Assembly (NCBI RefSeq): GCF_014192055.1
Contig: NZ_JACHXM010000006.1
Span: 62,001 to 126,000, forward strand
DNA length: 64,000 nucleotides
Direction of reading: 5' to 3'
Source of the DNA: Halomonas organivorans
GTDB lineage: Bacteria; Pseudomonadota; Gammaproteobacteria; Pseudomonadales; Halomonadaceae
A program made the position numbers and the translations under genes. Shown piece after piece: positions 57,479 to 64,000 of the stretch. Under the pieces are notes generated by a model. The model did not search any database. It worked only from the letters and a program-made list of their open reading frames with translations, and was not told the DNA's origin. The stretch's first letter is position 1. Every line of letters begins with the position of its first letter.

Positions 57479-59123
57479 AGACACGCTCCTTGAAGGGTTT
57501 GAGGCCGATGCGGCGATAGGTATCGAGGAAGGTCTCGTCGGGGGTGCGCTCGCCGACGTAGACCTGCAGCAGCTTGTCGATCACGCCGGGTACGTCCTCG
57601 CGATAGAAGGAGGGGCCGAGGATCTTGCCAAGCGAAGACGCATTGCCCTGGCTGCCGCCCAGCGAGATCTGATAGTACTCCTCGCCCTTCTTGTCGACGC
57701 CAAGAATGCCGATGTTGCCGACGTGGTGGTGTCCGCAGGCATTCATGCAGCCGGAGATGTTGAGCTCCAGCGGGCCCAGGTCGTAGAGGAAGTCGAGGTC
57801 CTCGAAGCGTTCCTGGATGGCATGGGCGACCGGGATCGACTTGGCGTTGGCCAGGCCGCAGTAGTCGCCACCGGGGCAGCAGATCAGGTCGGCCAGGGTA
57901 CCCACGGTGGGATTGGCCAGGCCAAGCTCGTCGAGACGCTGCCAGAGCTCCTCGATGCGGTCTACCGGCACATCGGTCAGCACCAGGTTCTGCTCGTGGG
58001 TCACGCGCAGCTCGCCGTAGCTGAACTCGTCGGCCAGGTCGGCGATGGCGCCCATCTGCTCGGAGGTGACGTCACCCGGCGAGTGCTCGCGACGCTTCAG
58101 CGACAGGGTGACGGCCTTGTAGCCAGCGACCTTGTGGTCGGTGACGTTGTTGGTCACGAAGCGGGCGAAGGCGCGATTGTCGGCGCGCAATGCCTCATAG
58201 GCCTCGATCGCCTCGGCACCGATCTCGCGACGCTCGGGATCGACGAAGTGCTCGGTCACGGCGGCCACCGCCTCGTCGGTGAGGGTCTGGGGGCCATCCT
58301 TGAGGTGCGCCCACTCTTCCTCGACGCGGCGACGGAACTCGTCGACGCCCAGCGCCTTGACCAGGATCTTGATGCGCGCCTTGAACTTGTTGTCGCGGCG
58401 GCCGAACTGGTTGTAGACCCGCAGGATCGCCTCGAGATAGGTCAGCAGGTGCTGCCAGGGCAGGTCCTCGCAGACCACGCTGCCGATCATCGGCGTACGG
58501 CCCAGGCCACCGCCGGCCAGCACGCTGACGCGCACCTCGCCGGCGTCGTCGCGCCAGAAGCGCAGGCCCACGTCGTGGACCTGGATCGCCGCGCGATCGT
58601 CCTCGGCGCCGGTCACCGCGATCTTGAACTTGCGCGGCAGGTAGGCGAATTCGGGGTGGAAGGTGGACCACTGACGAATCAGCTCGCACCAGGGCCGCGG
58701 GTCGACCTGTTCGTCGGCGGCGATGCCGGAGAACTGGTCGGTGGACGTGTTGCGGATGTCGTTGCCGCTGGTCTGGATGGCGTGCATCTGCACGCTGGCC
58801 AGATCGGCCAGGATGTCGGGAACATCCTCGAGCTTCGGCCAGTTCAACTGCAGATTGGTACGCGTGGTGAAGTGACCGTAGCCGCGGTCGTAGCGGGCAG
58901 CGATCTCTCCCAACTTGCGCAGCTGGTAGGAGGCCAGCATGCCGTAGGGAATGGCGATGCGCAGCATCGGCGCATAGCGCTGGATATAGAGACCGTTCTG
59001 CACGCGCAGCGGCAGAAATTCCTCGTCGCTGATCTTGCCCTCGAGGTAGCGACGCATCTGGTCGCGGAACTGGGCGACGCGTTCGTCGACCAGGGTCTGG
59101 TCATGGGTGTCGTAGCGATACAT
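57471..59123 (-). CDS. cysI: Assimilatory sulfite reductase hemoprotein (nitrite/sulfite reductase family)
   Basis: Reduces sulfite to sulfide for cysteine synthesis using siroheme and a [4Fe-4S] cluster; 550 residues. The two duplicated ferredoxin-like halves are present (TTRTNLQLNWPKLEDV in the first, RVTHEQNLVLTDVPVDRI in the second). The cluster/siroheme cysteines are in ICCPGGDYCGLANAKS near 412 and SGCMNACGHHHVGNIGI near 455. The electron donor gene (cysJ or ferredoxin) is not in the window. It is translationally coupled to DUF934. Confidence 0.9.
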   Translation of the reverse strand: MYRYDTHDQTLVDERVAQFRDQMRRYLEGKISDEEFLPLRVQNGLYIQRYAPMLRIAIPYGMLASYQLRKLGEIAARYDRGYGHFTTRTNLQLNWPKLEDVPDILADLASVQMHAIQTSGNDIRNTSTDQFSGIAADEQVDPRPWCELIRQWSTFHPEFAYLPRKFKIAVTGAEDDRAAIQVHDVGLRFWRDDAGEVRVSVLAGGGLGRTPMIGSVVCEDLPWQHLLTYLEAILRVYNQFGRRDNKFKARIKILVKALGVDEFRRRVEEEWAHLKDGPQTLTDEAVAAVTEHFVDPERREIGAEAIEAYEALRADNRAFARFVTNNVTDHKVAGYKAVTLSLKRREHSPGDVTSEQMGAIADLADEFSYGELRVTHEQNLVLTDVPVDRIEELWQRLDELGLANPTVGTLADLICCPGGDYCGLANAKSIPVAHAIQERFEDLDFLYDLGPLELNISGCMNACGHHHVGNIGILGVDKKGEEYYQISLGGSQGNASSLGKILGPSFYREDVPGVIDKLLQVYVGERTPDETFLDTYRRIGLKPFKERVYA

Positions 59124-59183
59124 TCAGCGCTTACCTGCAACAGGAGAGTGGTGAAGCTTGGCGACTACCTTAACGGGCCGCAA

Positions 59184-59202
59184 TTATTCTATAAAAGAAT
59201 AA
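59184..59202. promoter_or_regulatory. Inverted repeat upstream of cysI
   Basis: TTATTCT-ATAAA-AGAATAA is a perfect 7-bp inverted repeat in an AT-rich island about 60 bp before the cysI start. Its T-N11-A symmetry fits a LysR-type activator such as CysB. A -10-like TATAGA on the minus strand overlaps it. Confidence 0.45.
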
Positions 59203-59263
59203 ATCTTCATAGTTTATATTCGAAATGGAATGAGGCTGGGCGTTCACGCATGATCGTCCCGCC

Positions 59264-60592
59264 TCACACCGCGAGCCGCTGCCAGCCGCGGCGCTGCCAG
59301 ATCAGCATGAAGCCGGCGGAGTTCAGGCAGCGATAGCCGAGCTGGACCCACCAGATGCCGAGCAGGCCGGCGTCCTGGTGAACGCCGACCCACCAGGCCA
59401 GCGGCAGGAAGACCAGCCACTGCAGCGTCAGGGTGGTGGTCATCACCGTACGCTGTGCGCCGGCGCCCAGCAGCGCCTGAGCGAATACCAGGGCCGCAGC
59501 GTCGAGCACGATCATGGCCGCCGTCAACTGCAGCGGCAGGCGACCCAGGTCAATCAGTTGCGCGTCGTGAAGAAACAGCCCCAGCACGGCGTCGGGGAAC
59601 AGCACCATCGGCAGCGCGATCAGCGCCAGGCAGGGCCAGGCCAGGCGCACCACATCCCAGCCCCAGCGATGGGCGTCGAGGTGATCCTGGCGCCCCAGCG
59701 ACTGGCCAACCAGGCTCATCGCCGCCATGCCCATGCCGACGCCGGGCAGGATCAACAGCAGCGAGAGGTTCACCAGCACGTGGCCGACCGCCACGCTGGC
59801 GGTACCGATCTGTCCCAGGATCCAGAACAGCACCGCATAGCCGGCGGCGAACCAGATCTGCTGGAAGGAGTGCGGTACGGCCAGGCGCAGGGTGGTGGCG
59901 AAGGTGACCGCGCAGGGGCGACGCGTCAGGAAACCGCTGCTGCGAGCCTGACGCAGGCTGTGCAGTGCCCACAGCGCGAGGCCGGCGAACAGCGACAGGC
60001 TGGTACCGGCGCCGGCGCCGGCCGCGCCCATGGCGGGCAGGCCGGCGAGTCCGAAGATCAGGCCGATGCTGGCCACCACGTTGATCAGGTGCATGGCCAG
60101 GATGATGCGCAGGTAGAGGCCGGTCTGCTGGATGCCGTTCCAGTAGCCGCGGAAGCACAGGATCATGGCCACCGGCACAAGCGATATGACCCGCCACTGG
60201 AAATAGCCGACCGCCTCGGCGTTCACCGCCGGGTCCTGGTTGATCAGCGCCAGCAGGGCCGGTGCCTGCCACAGGCACAGCAGCGTCAACGGGCCGGCCA
60301 CGGTCAGCGCGATCGAGAGCCCGGCGTTGAGCGACACGGCGCGGTTCTTCCAGTCCTGCTCGCCGTGACGGCGCGCCGCCTGGGCCTGGACGCCGGATGA
60401 CAGCCCGAACACTACCGCGGTGATCAGGAAGATGGCGTATCCGCCGATGCCCACGGCGGCCAGCGGGACCTCGCCGAGCGAGCCTACCAGGGCGGCATCG
60501 ACGAGATTGAGCAGGCTCTGGGTGAGCATGCCGCCGATGATCGGCAGGGCGAGGCGCAGGATGGTCTGGCGACGTGAGGACTCAGGCAGCAT
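59264..60592 (-). CDS. MATE-family multidrug/metabolite exporter
   Basis: Inner-membrane Na+ or H+ coupled exporter of 442 residues with twelve predicted helices. The N-terminal half has LPIIGGMLTQSLLNLVDAALVGSLGEVPLAAVG (quoted as LPIIGGMLTQSLLNLVDAAL), and the second half has HSFQQIWFAAGYAVLFWILG, the expected pseudo-repeat. Its closest type is the DinF/NorM-like branch; the substrate is unknown. An ATG 36 nt upstream is in frame but falls in the metH terminator region; the chosen one has GGAAG before it. Confidence 0.88.
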   Translation of the reverse strand: MLPESSRRQTILRLALPIIGGMLTQSLLNLVDAALVGSLGEVPLAAVGIGGYAIFLITAVVFGLSSGVQAQAARRHGEQDWKNRAVSLNAGLSIALTVAGPLTLLCLWQAPALLALINQDPAVNAEAVGYFQWRVISLVPVAMILCFRGYWNGIQQTGLYLRIILAMHLINVVASIGLIFGLAGLPAMGAAGAGAGTSLSLFAGLALWALHSLRQARSSGFLTRRPCAVTFATTLRLAVPHSFQQIWFAAGYAVLFWILGQIGTASVAVGHVLVNLSLLLILPGVGMGMAAMSLVGQSLGRQDHLDAHRWGWDVVRLAWPCLALIALPMVLFPDAVLGLFLHDAQLIDLGRLPLQLTAAMIVLDAAALVFAQALLGAGAQRTVMTTTLTLQWLVFLPLAWWVGVHQDAGLLGIWWVQLGYRCLNSAGFMLIWQRRGWQRLAV

Positions 60593-60615
60593 GCCGGCTT
60601 CCAGCGATGATGAAG

Positions 60616-60638
60616 CCGGGCCCGTCAAGCGGGCCCGG
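60616..60638 (-). terminator. Hairpin downstream of metH
   Basis: A 9-bp perfect GC stem (CCGGGCCCG and its complement) with a 5-nt loop lies between the metH stop and the MATE start. On the minus strand it is followed by CTTCATCATC, a weak U-run only, so partial read-through into the MATE gene is possible. Confidence 0.6.
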
Positions 60639-60655
60639 GGCGAGAGCGGCCACGA

Positions 60656-64000
<3,345 letters not shown>

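Noticed and set aside
57723-59336. 537-codon plus-strand frame opposite cysI
   Set aside because: Antisense shadow; repetitive Val/Gly/Leu/Gln translation without domain features, and cysI has all its catalytic motifs.

Overview
The window is GC-rich, densely coding DNA from a gammaproteobacterial chromosome. The best guess is a moderately halophilic member of the Halomonadaceae (Halomonas or a close relative). Reasons: enterobacterial-type gene neighbourhoods (mltD-gloB-yafS-rnhA-dnaQ; tRNA-Ser(UGA)-yccA-tus genes; yejABEF) occur together with Pseudomonas/Halomonas-type arrangements (cysI followed by a DUF934 gene, pxpABC, TRAP transporters). The genus is an inference; no rRNA is present.

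Layout. 0-5.3 kb: a TRAP transporter (dctP, dctQ, cut by the left edge) divergent from the 5-oxoprolinase operon pxpABC, with a ribbon-helix-helix protein and a GntR/FCD regulator. 5.4-10.4 kb: an ECF sigma factor/anti-sigma pair divergent from a secreted fasciclin protein, a SulP-STAS anion transporter and a stand-alone SelD-type FAD oxidoreductase. 10.5-14.9 kb: rarD, yafV, rsuA and a membrane diguanylate cyclase. 15-20.8 kb: the yejABEF peptide ABC transporter. 20.9-25.8 kb: mltD, gloB, yafS, rnhA, dnaQ, nudC. 25.8-35.4 kb: an SCP2 protein, sohB, a HlyU-like ArsR regulator, prpE, a preQ1-type riboswitch in front of yhhQ, ybfF, an orphan solute-binding protein, cvrA and a Ser/Thr phosphatase.

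35.4-40.4 kb has visibly lower GC and looks accessory: a one-module adenylation-carrier-reductase NRPS, a convergent phosphopantetheinyl transferase and a Nudix hydrolase, next to a tRNA-Ser gene. 40.5-43.7 kb is the tRNA-2-thiouridine relay tusDCBE with yccA and acpH. 43.6-47.5 kb is a molybdenum-cofactor/formate-dehydrogenase maturation block (moeA, moaB, DUF1244, fdhD, a cupin regulator). Between moaB and moeA an 85-bp tandem duplication creates two identical, stop-start-coupled 30-codon ORFs. 47.6-51.4 kb: an HDAC-family deacylase divergent from a Pat-type protein acetyltransferase. 51.4-56.7 kb: pdxH, wrbA, an ArsC-like protein, a gamma-glutamylcyclotransferase-like protein, hipBA preceded by three operators, and smrA. 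56.9-64 kb: a 48-bp perfect palindrome, DUF934-cysI (sulfite reduction), a MATE exporter and metH (cut by the right edge).

Several genes share sulfur and cofactor metabolism (cysI, metH, tus, moeA/moaB, fdhD, pdxH, SulP). No integrase, transposase, prophage or CRISPR array is visible. The most novel-looking items are the moaB-moeA mini-ORF repeat, the preQ1-like riboswitch, the A-T-R NRPS/PPTase pair and the 48-bp palindrome.
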